Below are positions 1 through 9,207 of a stretch of 39,772 bases of DNA, in pieces. Location: contig CAADWP010000135.1 of assembly GCA_900752785.1 (NCBI GenBank), positions 1-39,772 of the forward strand, in the 5' to 3' direction. Positions within the stretch are counted from its first letter, which is position 1. Each line of letters opens with the position of its first letter. The position numbers and the translations under genes were made by a program. The DNA is from an uncultured Ruminococcus sp. Its GTDB lineage: Bacteria; Bacillota; Clostridia; Oscillospirales; Ruminococcaceae. The notes under the pieces were generated by a model. It worked only from the letters and a program-made list of their open reading frames with translations. It searched no databases and had not been told where the DNA came from.

Positions 1-1049
1 ACCGGAATTATTGGAAGAACATAATCATCGCCTTTTCCTCCCATCCATAATCTCATAAAAGGTTGATATAAACAAAATAAGCATACGGTTGTCCACCCGC
101 TAATCCACATATATAAAAAGTTGAAGCGCATCATATCCTGATAGTTCTTTTCCATAGATTCAGTTGCGATGCTGTTTCCTACACTGGAGCAAATTGAGTT
201 TGCTATGATATATACTAATGCCGTCAATGAAGAAAGAATCATATAATAATTATTATAGACAGCTGTCATTGTTAATCCCAAAAATGCCGAAACAAAAATA
301 CTATCCAATGAATTACGGGTAGTTGCACATAATTTTTGTATTCCAAGTCCAACAATATTTTTTTTCATTGATTTTATAGTCTGTTTATCCAGTGTACCTT
401 CACATCTTAAATCCGGATACCGCTTTTTCGTGGCATATGCTATCCACAAATTATTGATTACTGTACAGATAGGCATTAATATAAGATAAGCATAGTAATT
501 TTTTAATATTATTAATACAATAAGCTGTGAGCAATTAAGAAAAATCTGCACTGCAGAATTGATGTTATTAATTACATTGTTCTTTTGATCTGCATAAAGA
601 ATACAATTCATATATGCAAATAACCAATATGATATAACCGTATTAAAAAGGTAGATCAAATATAGCATATAAAGATTAATATCTTCGGGAGCAGAACCAT
701 TTTTAATTAATTTCGGCAGGAATGGAATGAGAGCCAGTCCAACAATCATCATTATAGTTCCCACAATTCGATAAACCTTTTTATACATATTAAGCAGCGC
801 ATAAATATACGGCTTATTACCTTCAGCCATAGGTTTATACAAATTATATATTACCGCCTGACTGAATCCAAGTTCAGCGAGATTAAGAACATGAAGAATA
901 GAAGTGAACAAACTGTTCAGTCCAAGATACTCAACACCAAGAACTTCAATCATAGCTGTACGAATAATAAAAGGCATCAACATCGCAATAAGCTTATTAA
1001 TTATACCGCTGATTATGTTCTTTTTTGCATGATCTGTCCTATTTACCAA
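1..1049 (-). CDS. Oligosaccharide flippase, Wzx-like (C-terminus beyond window)
   Basis: Polytopic membrane protein of the MATE/polysaccharide-transport superfamily that would flip undecaprenyl-linked repeat units across the membrane. The frame reads from a TTG at 1049 (VNRTDHAKKNIISG follows the initiator) and is open to the window edge, giving about 349 residues of a family usually near 480-510. The N-terminal block with PFIIRT and EYLGLNSLF is typical of Firmicutes flippases, followed by successive hydrophobic helices. TTG is chosen because GGGGTGAG lies just upstream and the next in-frame ATG would remove the conserved N-terminus. It begins 4 bases after the stop of the Wzy-like gene, so translation is probably coupled. 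Family assignment is confident; the substrate is unknown. Confidence 0.85.
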   Translation of the reverse strand, partial: MVNRTDHAKKNIISGIINKLIAMLMPFIIRTAMIEVLGVEYLGLNSLFTSILHVLNLAELGFSQAVIYNLYKPMAEGNKPYIYALLNMYKKVYRIVGTIMMIVGLALIPFLPKLIKNGSAPEDINLYMLYLIYLFNTVISYWLFAYMNCILYADQKNNVINNINSAVQIFLNCSQLIVLIILKNYYAYLILMPICTVINNLWIAYATKKRYPDLRCEGTLDKQTIKSMKKNIVGLGIQKLCATTRNSLDSIFVSAFLGLTMTAVYNNYYMILSSLTALVYIIANSICSSVGNSIATESMEKNYQDMMRFNFLYMWISGWTTVCLFCLYQPFMRLWMGGKGDDYVLPIIP

Positions 1050-1053
1050 ATTC

Positions 1054-2355
1054 TCACCCCATTCTCTTAATGAAATTATAATTACTTTCACTTGTCTTTG
1101 TTAAAAAGGCGCGTATATATATAAATGCTAATGCGTACGCCGGAATTACAAATTGCCATCTAACCATTGAAGTTAAAATGCCTTGCAAAAGTAACACCAG
1201 CGCAGCGGTATTTAAAATGTTCTCACTTTCCCTTTTAACTTTCAGATATAATGAACTTGCTATTGAACCATACATAAAATTTCCTAAGAAAATACCAAAT
1301 ACTCCAAAACTTAAATAAAAATGATAATTCATAGAAACAAAGGCATTATACCAAACATCCGGGCCAATTTGCACTCCGGATTGTAATGTAGAATTATATG
1401 ACATAAATACTTCATAATTATCGGGAACAGAAAATCCTACTTTACTAAGGACCAGCAGTACCGGTCGAAAATATCCTGCAAAAAATGATACTCCATGATC
1501 TCGATGATTTCCGAGCATATCAATCCTTTTTTCAAAATGCTGCATACATCCGATATAATATACATACATTTGCTTTAATAATTCAGAACCACTGTTCTCA
1601 TTTCCACGTTTGGCATTTAATAACATAAATAAAACGACACAACTAATACCCATTGAAATTAATATTTTCTTGTATTTTAAAAGCAGTTTTAGCAAATGCA
1701 ACCGACTCTTGATCAAGAGAATAAAAATAACATGAAACGCGGTGTTTAAAATAATAACTCGTCCACCACTAATTACAATATATATGGCAATCATAACAAG
1801 CGTATTTATTAAAAAGAATTTCTGCCGTTTTCCTTCAAAAAAATCAATTACAACTAAGATTACCGCTGCATAAACTATTGGCGTTGCTATAAACATCTGA
1901 ATATATGAAATGTATTTTCCCAAAGCATTTGTGGGTTCATATTCAAAAAACATATACCGAAGTTCTTCTCCGGAATAACCTTGCCGAACCAAACTAAAAT
2001 AGTCTTTTAATCGATAAACAAAGAAAGCAGAAACGCCGGCAATGCTTACATTAATCAATTTATAATTAATTGCATATGTTCCCTTACCAAATTTGCTTAG
2101 CTCTTTTATTTTAAATTTATCTCCAATCAAGCTCCAATTTCCATAACCTATTACAAAAGAAACAAAACCAAGTTCAAACATAATATATACGTTTCTGCTT
2201 ATAGGATACAGATTAAATAACTGAAGTGACGCTAAAAAAATAATTAATCCCCAAAAAACAGAAAACACAACCAATGGATCCCATAATTTTTTTTTTCGGA
2301 TTCCTATTATATAAGCAATAAATCCAAAATTAAATACTGACAGAAAATACCTCAT
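1054..2355 (-). CDS. O-antigen/oligosaccharide polymerase, Wzy-like
   Basis: Predicted 433-residue multi-spanning membrane protein with about ten or more hydrophobic segments and a long polar loop in the C-terminal half (around residues 270-340), the usual shape of Wzy polymerases that join flipped repeat units. Wzy proteins have little sequence signature, so the call rests on topology and on its place beside a flippase and glycosyltransferases. The ATG at 2355 is preferred over an upstream TTG at 2409 because AGGTGA sits 4 bases before it. A 150-bp AT-rich gap separates it from the preceding GT2 gene, and I could not identify a convincing promoter in that gap. Confidence 0.7.
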   Translation of the reverse strand: MRYFLSVFNFGFIAYIIGIRKKKLWDPLVVFSVFWGLIIFLASLQLFNLYPISRNVYIMFELGFVSFVIGYGNWSLIGDKFKIKELSKFGKGTYAINYKLINVSIAGVSAFFVYRLKDYFSLVRQGYSGEELRYMFFEYEPTNALGKYISYIQMFIATPIVYAAVILVVIDFFEGKRQKFFLINTLVMIAIYIVISGGRVIILNTAFHVIFILLIKSRLHLLKLLLKYKKILISMGISCVVLFMLLNAKRGNENSGSELLKQMYVYYIGCMQHFEKRIDMLGNHRDHGVSFFAGYFRPVLLVLSKVGFSVPDNYEVFMSYNSTLQSGVQIGPDVWYNAFVSMNYHFYLSFGVFGIFLGNFMYGSIASSLYLKVKRESENILNTAALVLLLQGILTSMVRWQFVIPAYALAFIYIRAFLTKTSESNYNFIKRMG

Positions 2356-2505
2356 TATTTCACCTATTACAATATAATATTTTGATTGAGTTTTTCTCAC
2401 TTCAAACAAGCATATAAATTTGTTTCAAAAATATATTTAGCATAATAACTGAGATTGACAAATTTTTCTATAATACACAGCTTCATTAAAGATAGTCTTT
2501 ACACA

Positions 2506-3582
2506 TCAATCATAAAGTTTATTTATATCCGGAGTTGTAAAAAAGCTCCTTTTAATTTTAAATAAAATATTTAAAGCAGAAAAGATTTTTAATTTCGTAA
2601 ACAAAAGTACAGCTTTCGATTTAACGGAATAACTCATTATTGCTTTAATTGTAATATTTTTTATAAAGCTGCTTTTGATCAAATCATACCATCTTGCACG
2701 TCTGCGCCAATATGATTCTTCGTTATTTACATTAAATATATCTAACTCAAGTATACTAAAATATGATAAAATGCACCTGTGAACAAACGCTTCAGTTATT
2801 TGATTCGTTGCTCCATTATAACCGATAAAGTCCTGAATAGCATTGAGAAATAAAGTTTGAATATCTATGATATTGGGATTATATCTATGAGTTATAGATC
2901 CCTTAACCATTCTGTAGTGATAAAGCGGCTCGTTACATACAATTACACGCTTTGCAAGCTGAATTGCCCAGAGATTAAAAACAGTATCCTGAGCCTTTTT
3001 TAAATTTACATTAAAAGCTATATTGTTTGTTATGATAAATTCTTTATTATAACACTTCGCCCAAACAGCACCAAATATTTTTCCTTTATAACTACGGTAA
3101 ACTACTTTTTTTTCTGTATCTATAAGATTGATAACCATTTCTTTCTTTACAGATTCCGAAAGAACTTGTACGCTTCCTTGAAGTTCATTATTTTCAGCTA
3201 TAGATCTATCTGTATATTCATATAAATATGAATATACAAGAACGTCAAAATCATTATTCCGAAGTACGCTTTCAATTGTTTCAAGCAAATTGCTGTCAAT
3301 CCAATCATCCGGATCCACAAAAATAAGATAACTCCCCTGTGAACTGTTTATGCCGGTATTTCTTGCAGCTGATACACCTGCATTTACTTGATGAATCGAC
3401 TTAATATTATTGTATCTTTCAGACCATTCATCACACCAAATGCCGCAGCCGTTGGTTGATCCATCATCAATAATTAAAATTTCATAGTCTCCATACGTTT
3501 GAGCAACTAACGATTTGATACAATCATCCAAATATTTCTTTGAAATATTGTATACCGGAACTATAATTGAATATTTAACCAT
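2506..3582 (-). CDS. Family 2 glycosyltransferase
   Basis: Predicted 358-residue cytoplasmic GT-A enzyme that adds a sugar from a nucleotide donor to the growing lipid-linked repeat unit. The N-terminus SIIVPVYN, the DDGS motif (residues 39-42), NAGVSAARNTG and the metal-binding DPDDW (90-94) are diagnostic of GT2. The start at 3582 is chosen because GGAG lies 9 bases upstream; the longer reading frame to 3630 lacks a better site. The first 22 bases overlap the 3' end of the upstream GT2 gene, suggesting coupled translation. Donor and acceptor cannot be told from sequence. Confidence 0.88.
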   Translation of the reverse strand: MVKYSIIVPVYNISKKYLDDCIKSLVAQTYGDYEILIIDDGSTNGCGIWCDEWSERYNNIKSIHQVNAGVSAARNTGINSSQGSYLIFVDPDDWIDSNLLETIESVLRNNDFDVLVYSYLYEYTDRSIAENNELQGSVQVLSESVKKEMVINLIDTEKKVVYRSYKGKIFGAVWAKCYNKEFIITNNIAFNVNLKKAQDTVFNLWAIQLAKRVIVCNEPLYHYRMVKGSITHRYNPNIIDIQTLFLNAIQDFIGYNGATNQITEAFVHRCILSYFSILELDIFNVNNEESYWRRRARWYDLIKSSFIKNITIKAIMSYSVKSKAVLLFTKLKIFSALNILFKIKRSFFTTPDINKLYD

Positions 3583-4520
3583 CTTGCTGTTCTCCATATG
3601 CAGTAAAAAACATTTGTTGAACAACGGCATATCAGCAGCGAAATTTTTAATTTCGTTGAAAGAATATCTTTTATATGATATTTAAATAAGCTTTTTTTGA
3701 GAATATGCCGTTCTTCAGTTGTTATGGCACCTGAATAAATACCGTTAGCTATAAGACTCAATACCACGTTTGCATAATATGATTTATACTTATTAATGAT
3801 ATTTGCAGGTATATATTTTTTTTGCATCATGAGTATTACTTCGTCAATTCCTTTTAAAAATGATACCTTTTCATGCGTATAATTTCCAATTCTTGTTAAT
3901 GACTGTGGATTGTCAAAATAATGATAATATGCTTCATCACACTTAACCATTGACTCACAGCAAAGCATATACCTTACATTAAAATTAAAATCTTCTCCAA
4001 ATCGAAGAGAACTATGAAATCTTAATTTATTGTCAATTATTATTTGTTTTAAATATATCTTATTCCATAAATACCCGCCGACTTTATGATCCATTAGAAT
4101 ACAACATAAAGCCTCTGTTTGATTAAGACAGGACGATGCACAACTTTTCTTTTCAGAACTGTCATTTTTAAAATAATCAAAAACAACTGCTTCTGGTAAA
4201 TCAGATAAAGCCATATACATTTTATCAACTGCATTTTCATCGATCCAGTCATCACAATCAACGAATGTTATATATTCTCCTTTTGCGGCCGATAATCCTA
4301 TATTCCTTGCATTAGCTACACCTTTGTTAACATCTAAAGATAAAATTTTATAATTTTGCAACCGACCTATATAACTCTTAGCTATTTCCAAAGAACTATC
4401 TACAGAACCATCGTTAATAAGTACTAATTCAAAATTATTATTCGTTTGTTTGTAAAGGCAGTTCAGACACCTTTTTAAATATCTTTCACCATTATAAACT
4501 GCAAGAATAATTGATATCAT
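3561..4520 (-). CDS. Family 2 glycosyltransferase
   Basis: Predicted 319-residue GT2 enzyme. It opens with ISIILAVYN, then NDGS (residues 36-39), NKGVANARNIG and DCDDW (88-92), the nucleotide-sugar and metal-binding signature of the GT-A fold. The start codon overlaps the stop of the upstream GT4 gene as ATGA (4517-4520), with a GGGGGA ribosome binding site. It is a paralogue, not a close copy, of the next gene downstream, so the two probably add different sugars. The specificity is unknown. Confidence 0.88.
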   Translation of the reverse strand: MISIILAVYNGERYLKRCLNCLYKQTNNNFELVLINDGSVDSSLEIAKSYIGRLQNYKILSLDVNKGVANARNIGLSAAKGEYITFVDCDDWIDENAVDKMYMALSDLPEAVVFDYFKNDSSEKKSCASSCLNQTEALCCILMDHKVGGYLWNKIYLKQIIIDNKLRFHSSLRFGEDFNFNVRYMLCCESMVKCDEAYYHYFDNPQSLTRIGNYTHEKVSFLKGIDEVILMMQKKYIPANIINKYKSYYANVVLSLIANGIYSGAITTEERHILKKSLFKYHIKDILSTKLKISLLICRCSTNVFYCIWRTARWLNIQL

Positions 4521-5776
4521 GATCTATCCCCCGCTAAAAATCCTCCAAAATCATTATAAACACTTTCAGCATTTGAAATCATATTCCAACGTTCCCGTGC
4601 TTTTTTACACAAATTATCATAATCCTCCGAATTCATCTTAATTACCGAAATAATTATATTGGCTAATTCAGAAGTTTTAAAATCTTTTTTAAGAATAAAT
4701 CCACATTCTTTATCAACAATCAATTCGGCTGTACCGCCTACATTAGTCGCTGCTGCCGGTATTCCAAATGACATGGCTTCCATGATTGATACCGGCACAC
4801 CTTCAGAAGAAGACGTATTTATAAATAAACATGGATTACTTTTCTTATAGATTTCAAGTAATACCTCATTGGCAACATGACCCTTAAATTCATAATAATT
4901 TTCATTTAATTTATCCCTGCACAATTGTTTAATATGCTCTCCTTCCGGTCCATCGCCAAAATGAACCCATTTAAAGCGATAACCTCTTACACTGACTTCT
5001 TGAAGAGCGTCAACAATCAATTCAAGCCTTTTAACTCTTGTTATTGAAGAACATGAAATCAGGAGAACAGGCTCTTTATTACCATGACCCGCTATGCCTT
5101 TATCAACTGTTCCAAGTCTTTTGACTTTCAACTTACTATCATATCCGGGATGCTTGATACTAATATATTTTCTTCCATCCTCCGAACAAGGACAAACATA
5201 GGTATAGTGCTTTAAAATTCTTTCTCGATCCGGATAATATCCAAAAAAGTTTTTATCTTCATATAAGTCATAGCGATGTCCCCGGCAAATTAAACGAACC
5301 GGCTTTTCTTTGAACACTGTTTTCCTTATATTCAAGGCAACGCTTGCAACCGCATGCATCCAATAACTATATATTGTTACATCAAATTTTTCTTTAAGAT
5401 CATGAAAATCAAAATTTCTGACCTTGACCGTTGTTTCTAAAACTCTTGAATTATAATAAATATAATACAAAAATCTTTTTATTGACAGACCACATTCTTT
5501 TCTCATTTCTTTTCGATGTCTTGAACTGCGAATAATCTTGTGCGAATATCGTGATATCATCTTAATTTTTCCAATTACAGAACAATCATTTTCAATCCGA
5601 TATACTTCGACTCCAGCTGGAACTTGTCTCGTCAATTCCATATTTTTATTAACCATTGTCGGTATCACAATAATCCGTTCAAAATATGATTTTAAAATTG
5701 GAAGTTCAGTTTCGAGATATTCTTCACCTCTATAAAAAGGATAATAATTTGTAAATATAATAAGAGCTTTTTTCAT
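4517..5776 (-). CDS. Family 4 glycosyltransferase (GT-B)
   Basis: Predicted 419-residue enzyme with two Rossmann-like halves. The C-terminal half holds the GT4 signature: SSSEGVPVSIMEAMSFG followed by NVGGTAEL, where the glutamate of the E-x7-E-like block contacts the donor sugar phosphate. The N-terminal acceptor half starts KKALIIFTNYYPF. It sits between the initiating phosphosugar transferase and two GT2 genes, consistent with adding one of the early sugars of a polysaccharide repeat unit. It overlaps the next gene by 4 bases. Confidence 0.87.
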   Translation of the reverse strand: MKKALIIFTNYYPFYRGEEYLETELPILKSYFERIIVIPTMVNKNMELTRQVPAGVEVYRIENDCSVIGKIKMISRYSHKIIRSSRHRKEMRKECGLSIKRFLYYIYYNSRVLETTVKVRNFDFHDLKEKFDVTIYSYWMHAVASVALNIRKTVFKEKPVRLICRGHRYDLYEDKNFFGYYPDRERILKHYTYVCPCSEDGRKYISIKHPGYDSKLKVKRLGTVDKGIAGHGNKEPVLLISCSSITRVKRLELIVDALQEVSVRGYRFKWVHFGDGPEGEHIKQLCRDKLNENYYEFKGHVANEVLLEIYKKSNPCLFINTSSSEGVPVSIMEAMSFGIPAAATNVGGTAELIVDKECGFILKKDFKTSELANIIISVIKMNSEDYDNLCKKARERWNMISNAESVYNDFGGFLAGDRS

Positions 5777-5788
5777 TTTAATTCCGCC

Positions 5789-6379
5789 TTATGAATTATA
5801 AATGTTCTTTCTTCCAAGAACACCCTTTACAGTCATAACAATTATTTTAATATCAAAAAACAAGCTAACATGCTCTGCATAGTAAACATCATTTTTATAA
5901 CGTTCTTCAAGCGTTGCACTATTGCGAAGTAAGGCTTGATTATAACCGGTAATTCCGGGACGAACCCTAAATTTCCTTTTAACAAAATCCGTATATGTGT
6001 GCTCATTCCCCATTGGGCTGGGTCTTGGTCCAACTAAACTCATATCTCCTTTTAACACATTAATGAATTGAGGAAGCTCATCAATACTGGTTTTGCGTAA
6101 AAATCTGCCAACCTTGGTTTGCCTGTCATCATTAGCAGAATTGTATGTAGTTCCATCAGCATTACGAATATCTTTCGCGTTCATCTTCATACTTCGGAAT
6201 TTATACATTTTAAATTTTTTCATATTTTTTCCGTAGCGTGTTCCTAAAAAGAAAACAGAACCGCCATCTTCCAACTTAATTGCAATCGCAACAGGTATTC
6301 CTATAATTGTAATAAAAGACAATGCGATCAAGGATATTACTATATCAAGTATCCTTTTTATTATTGTTCTGTAAATCAT
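5789..6379 (-). CDS. Initiating sugar-1-phosphate transferase (monotopic PGT, PglC/WcaJ C-terminal type)
   Basis: Predicted 196-residue enzyme that transfers a sugar phosphate from a UDP-sugar to undecaprenyl phosphate, the first step of repeat-unit assembly. It has the short one-domain form of the bacterial sugar transferase family: an N-terminal re-entrant hydrophobic helix (about residues 8-34), KFRSMKMNA, the catalytic Asp-Glu dyad in SIDELPQ (D100, E101), and GDMSLVGPRP. Its length matches PglC-like enzymes (about 200 residues); the extra membrane domain of WcaJ/WbaP is absent. Its presence implies a Wzx/Wzy-dependent or glycan-transfer pathway on an undecaprenyl carrier. Which sugar is transferred is unknown. 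Confidence 0.92.
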   Translation of the reverse strand: MIYRTIIKRILDIVISLIALSFITIIGIPVAIAIKLEDGGSVFFLGTRYGKNMKKFKMYKFRSMKMNAKDIRNADGTTYNSANDDRQTKVGRFLRKTSIDELPQFINVLKGDMSLVGPRPSPMGNEHTYTDFVKRKFRVRPGITGYNQALLRNSATLEERYKNDVYYAEHVSLFFDIKIIVMTVKGVLGRKNIYNS

Positions 6380-6432
6380 CTTATCGCCTACTTACATATT
6401 ATTAATATTGATCCTTTTGTTACTTAATAATG

Positions 6433-7320
6433 TCAATCATCAAAATTTGAACGGATCATTTTCATTTGTTCCAATATTTCTGCCGCTGCATCCTTTAAAC
6501 TATACTTTGCAGAAAAACCGATCTCTTTTTCAGCCTTTTCGCTATTCATAAAAGACGAAGATATCGTTTCTTTATCTTCTCCAATTGCTACTGACATTTC
6601 AGGACTCATCACCGAACATATTGTTCGTGCGATTTCTTCGTTGGTTAAAGCTTCTCCGCTTCCAATATTAAATGTTCCTGAAACATCCTCATGTTCAAGC
6701 GCTAAACGAATTGCTCTCGCGGCATCTTTGGTATACATCATTTCTCTGCGAGCAATACTAATGCAATGAACCATCATTTGTTCATGCGCAAATGCTTGCC
6801 GAAAAAACCTGTTAATCATGTAATTATTGTTTTCGTTTGCCCCATATAAATGCGCCAATCTTAAATTTTTAATTCTCATATCAGAATTATAATTCATCAT
6901 ATCTCCGATTTTCTCACAAATCCACTTGTACAAGCCATACATATTTGATGGCAGTGGTTCCTGTTTTTCGGCATATGGCAAGTTTTCCCCTGAATAAACC
7001 GAAACAGAAGAAGTATACACGATATTTTTAATTCCCTTTTTTATGGCGACATTATATAAATCATTTGTTAACGAAATAAGCTCTGAATAACAAGCCAGAT
7101 TATCAAAAACTTTACGGCAGGATGCCAAATGCGCTATACAATCTACTCCTATTAAGACGTTTTCAAGAGATTCTTCAGAATAATCTGTTACTATGTATTC
7201 TACTCCAAATTTTTCCCCTTTATCTCTGCTCAGTAAAACAACTTGATGTCCATTTTCAATCAAATCTTTTACAAGATATCCGGCAAGAAATCCATTAGCG
7301 CCTGTTATGGCAATCTTCAT
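6433..7320 (-). CDS. NAD-dependent epimerase/dehydratase (extended SDR)
   Basis: Predicted 295-residue nucleotide-sugar-modifying enzyme. It has the Rossmann motif GANGFLAG (residues 7-14), the active-site serine region YTSSVSVYSG and the catalytic pair Y128/K132 (YGLYK). The ATG at 7320 is preferred because AGAGAGGA lies 7 bases upstream; a TTG two codons earlier is also in frame. It probably makes or reduces a UDP-sugar used by this cluster (4-epimerase or 4-keto reductase). The exact reaction cannot be decided from motifs. Confidence 0.85.
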   Translation of the reverse strand: MKIAITGANGFLAGYLVKDLIENGHQVVLLSRDKGEKFGVEYIVTDYSEESLENVLIGVDCIAHLASCRKVFDNLACYSELISLTNDLYNVAIKKGIKNIVYTSSVSVYSGENLPYAEKQEPLPSNMYGLYKWICEKIGDMMNYNSDMRIKNLRLAHLYGANENNNYMINRFFRQAFAHEQMMVHCISIARREMMYTKDAARAIRLALEHEDVSGTFNIGSGEALTNEEIARTICSVMSPEMSVAIGEDKETISSSFMNSEKAEKEIGFSAKYSLKDAAAEILEQMKMIRSNFDD

Positions 7321-7335
7321 ATGCAAGTCCTCTCT

Positions 7336-8436
7336 TTATAAGTTCCTAATATAATAACCAATCTTATCGTATCGACCATTAACCGGACGAATAAGCTCGC
7401 CATTTTCATAATAGTAAAAATGGGAAACCGCATCTAAAGGAAGTTCCAGCTTTGTTTGATCCATATAGGTTTTCGGCTTTTGACACCAGAAAACAAGTTC
7501 CATAGGCTTAACTTCACGGTTAAGATTTTTCAATTCACTGACGTCATTCATAAGAAGATGCATAAATGTTAACTTCATAAGATTTACACCAGTGGCACGC
7601 TCCAGAATATTCCACATATGACAGCCATCTAAACGAGGTGTCATTTCAATGATATACGGTTGATCCCCCATTACTTTCATCTGAAAATACACCGGTCCAT
7701 TTAGAATGCCAATACGATTACATGCATCCTCAATAATTCTTTTCATCTTGTTCTCTGTTTCTTTGCTAAATGCTTTGCCCGGAACAATATGACGATGAAT
7801 AAGACCTGTATACTCCGGCCATGTATCACGATCAGATGCAACCACAAAGCGAAGAACTCCGTTAACCATATAACCATTTACAGATACTTCAGGCCCATCG
7901 ATAAATTTTTCTACGATTACTTTTCCTTCACGTGAAAAAGCTCTTGCTTCTTCAAAATGCTTCTCAAATTCACTCTGAGAATTGATTTTGAATATACCGC
8001 GCTGTCCCTGTGCATCAGAAGGCTTTAATATTACTGGATACTCGATTTCTATTTGTTTTATTTCTTCCATAACTTGAAATGGAATATTACCTTCACATTC
8101 AGATGTTAAAGCACTTCTCATTGCATTCTTATGATTACAAATATATGCAGATTTTGAAGTTACGAAATGCGGCATACCAAGACGTTCGCTAATTTTACAT
8201 GAAACGGGCATAGCTAAATCGGAACCGGTTGAATAAACTACATCGATCTGATTTTCCTTTATAAACTGTTCTACTCTTTTTTCATCCAGAATATTAATAA
8301 CATCGAAGTGATCCGCAACATCTGCTGCAGGACCATCTTTAGCCATAGCGATTGTAAATGTTTCGCATCCGATTTTCTTCAGTTCAAGAACGGCGTCCAT
8401 CTGGACAGAAGCAACACCTAAAATCAATACCTTCAT
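7336..8436 (-). CDS. ATP-grasp domain protein
   Basis: Predicted 366-residue ATP-dependent carboxylate ligase of the carbamoyl-phosphate-synthase/PurT-like ATP-grasp group. It has an N-terminal Rossmann-like preATP-grasp domain (VLILGVASVQ...), the ATP-binding block YPVILKPSDAQGQRG, the acidic VEKFIDGPEVSVNG, and the Mg-binding EMTPRLDG. The start at 8436 is chosen for the AGAGG 9 bases upstream; the longer frame to 8472 lacks a good site. Such enzymes occur in polysaccharide loci, where they may attach an amino acid or other carboxylate to an amino sugar. With the aminotransferase two genes upstream this suggests an aminoacyl or acyl-decorated sugar (inference). Confidence 0.82.
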   Translation of the reverse strand: MKVLILGVASVQMDAVLELKKIGCETFTIAMAKDGPAADVADHFDVINILDEKRVEQFIKENQIDVVYSTGSDLAMPVSCKISERLGMPHFVTSKSAYICNHKNAMRSALTSECEGNIPFQVMEEIKQIEIEYPVILKPSDAQGQRGIFKINSQSEFEKHFEEARAFSREGKVIVEKFIDGPEVSVNGYMVNGVLRFVVASDRDTWPEYTGLIHRHIVPGKAFSKETENKMKRIIEDACNRIGILNGPVYFQMKVMGDQPYIIEMTPRLDGCHMWNILERATGVNLMKLTFMHLLMNDVSELKNLNREVKPMELVFWCQKPKTYMDQTKLELPLDAVSHFYYYENGELIRPVNGRYDKIGYYIRNL

Positions 8437-8658
8437 AAATTGAAACCTCTTTCTTATCACAGCCATATGCAATACATGAATCAGCCGGTAATACGAATCA
8501 GCACATCAAAGATGAGATCGTATTGTCAAAGACATCTCCGTATGCTGATATAAATACTGTATTTCTCATTTTTCGGGAAAGTCTAAGTAAAATACGGGCT
8601 GATCGATCCGCATCGGATAAAATAATTTACATAGTTAAATACAAACATTACAAATATA
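8437..8658. other. 222-bp gap inside the polysaccharide cluster, no gene recognised
   Basis: Between the hexapeptide acetyltransferase and the ATP-grasp gene. I see only short unsupported frames and no clear terminator. A TTGACA is present on the minus strand but has no matching -10 at a proper distance. Transcription may run through it. Confidence 0.5.
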
Positions 8659-9201
8659 TTATGGATTCGGGTATCTACGGTAAAAATCCTCCCACGCCTT
8701 CAGAAAGCGATCCTCGCGTGACATTCCCTTTGCAGTCATATACTTTCTTCGTTCAAGCATTTTATCAAAGCTGCCGATCTTTTTTGCAGGACAACCGGCA
8801 TATATGCTGTCGCTCTCAAGATGCCCGCTCACTACTGACCCGGCGCCGATAATAACGTGATCCTCGATTTTAGTATTCGGCAAAATGATGCATCTGCTGC
8901 CAATAAACACATGACTTTCAATCTCAATTGCACCGTACATGATCGGGAACTCTGATTCCGGATGTATTCTTTGAAAAATATGATGCATTACATCATGATT
9001 AACAAACAAAACTTCCGAGGCAACAACTACATTATCATGCAGTTTTATCAATTTGCTTTCTGGAGGAATATTTCTTGGCTGCCAAAAGCAATTCTCTCCC
9101 ATAGAGGCAAATATTTGCTTTTTCTTGAGGTATTCTGCTCTTTCAAAACCATTTTTCTTAAAGCAAAGCATAATAATATCAAAAAATCTTTTTACGGTCA
9201 T
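8659..9201 (-). CDS. Left-handed beta-helix (hexapeptide repeat) acetyltransferase
   Basis: Predicted 180-residue acyl-CoA-dependent acetyltransferase. The middle shows imperfect hexapeptide repeats (IEIESHVFIGSRCIILPNT, then IEDHVIIGAGSVV) and ends with the YAGCPAKKIG block typical of the WcaF/WbbJ/LacA branch. The histidine of VNHDV (about residue 88) is the likely catalytic base by family analogy. It starts 6 bases after the DegT stop codon, so the two are probably made together, which fits N-acetylation of the amino sugar produced by DegT; O-acetylation of a finished sugar is equally possible. Confidence 0.85.
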   Translation of the reverse strand: MTVKRFFDIIMLCFKKNGFERAEYLKKKQIFASMGENCFWQPRNIPPESKLIKLHDNVVVASEVLFVNHDVMHHIFQRIHPESEFPIMYGAIEIESHVFIGSRCIILPNTKIEDHVIIGAGSVVSGHLESDSIYAGCPAKKIGSFDKMLERRKYMTAKGMSREDRFLKAWEDFYRRYPNP

Positions 9202-9207
9202 ATATCC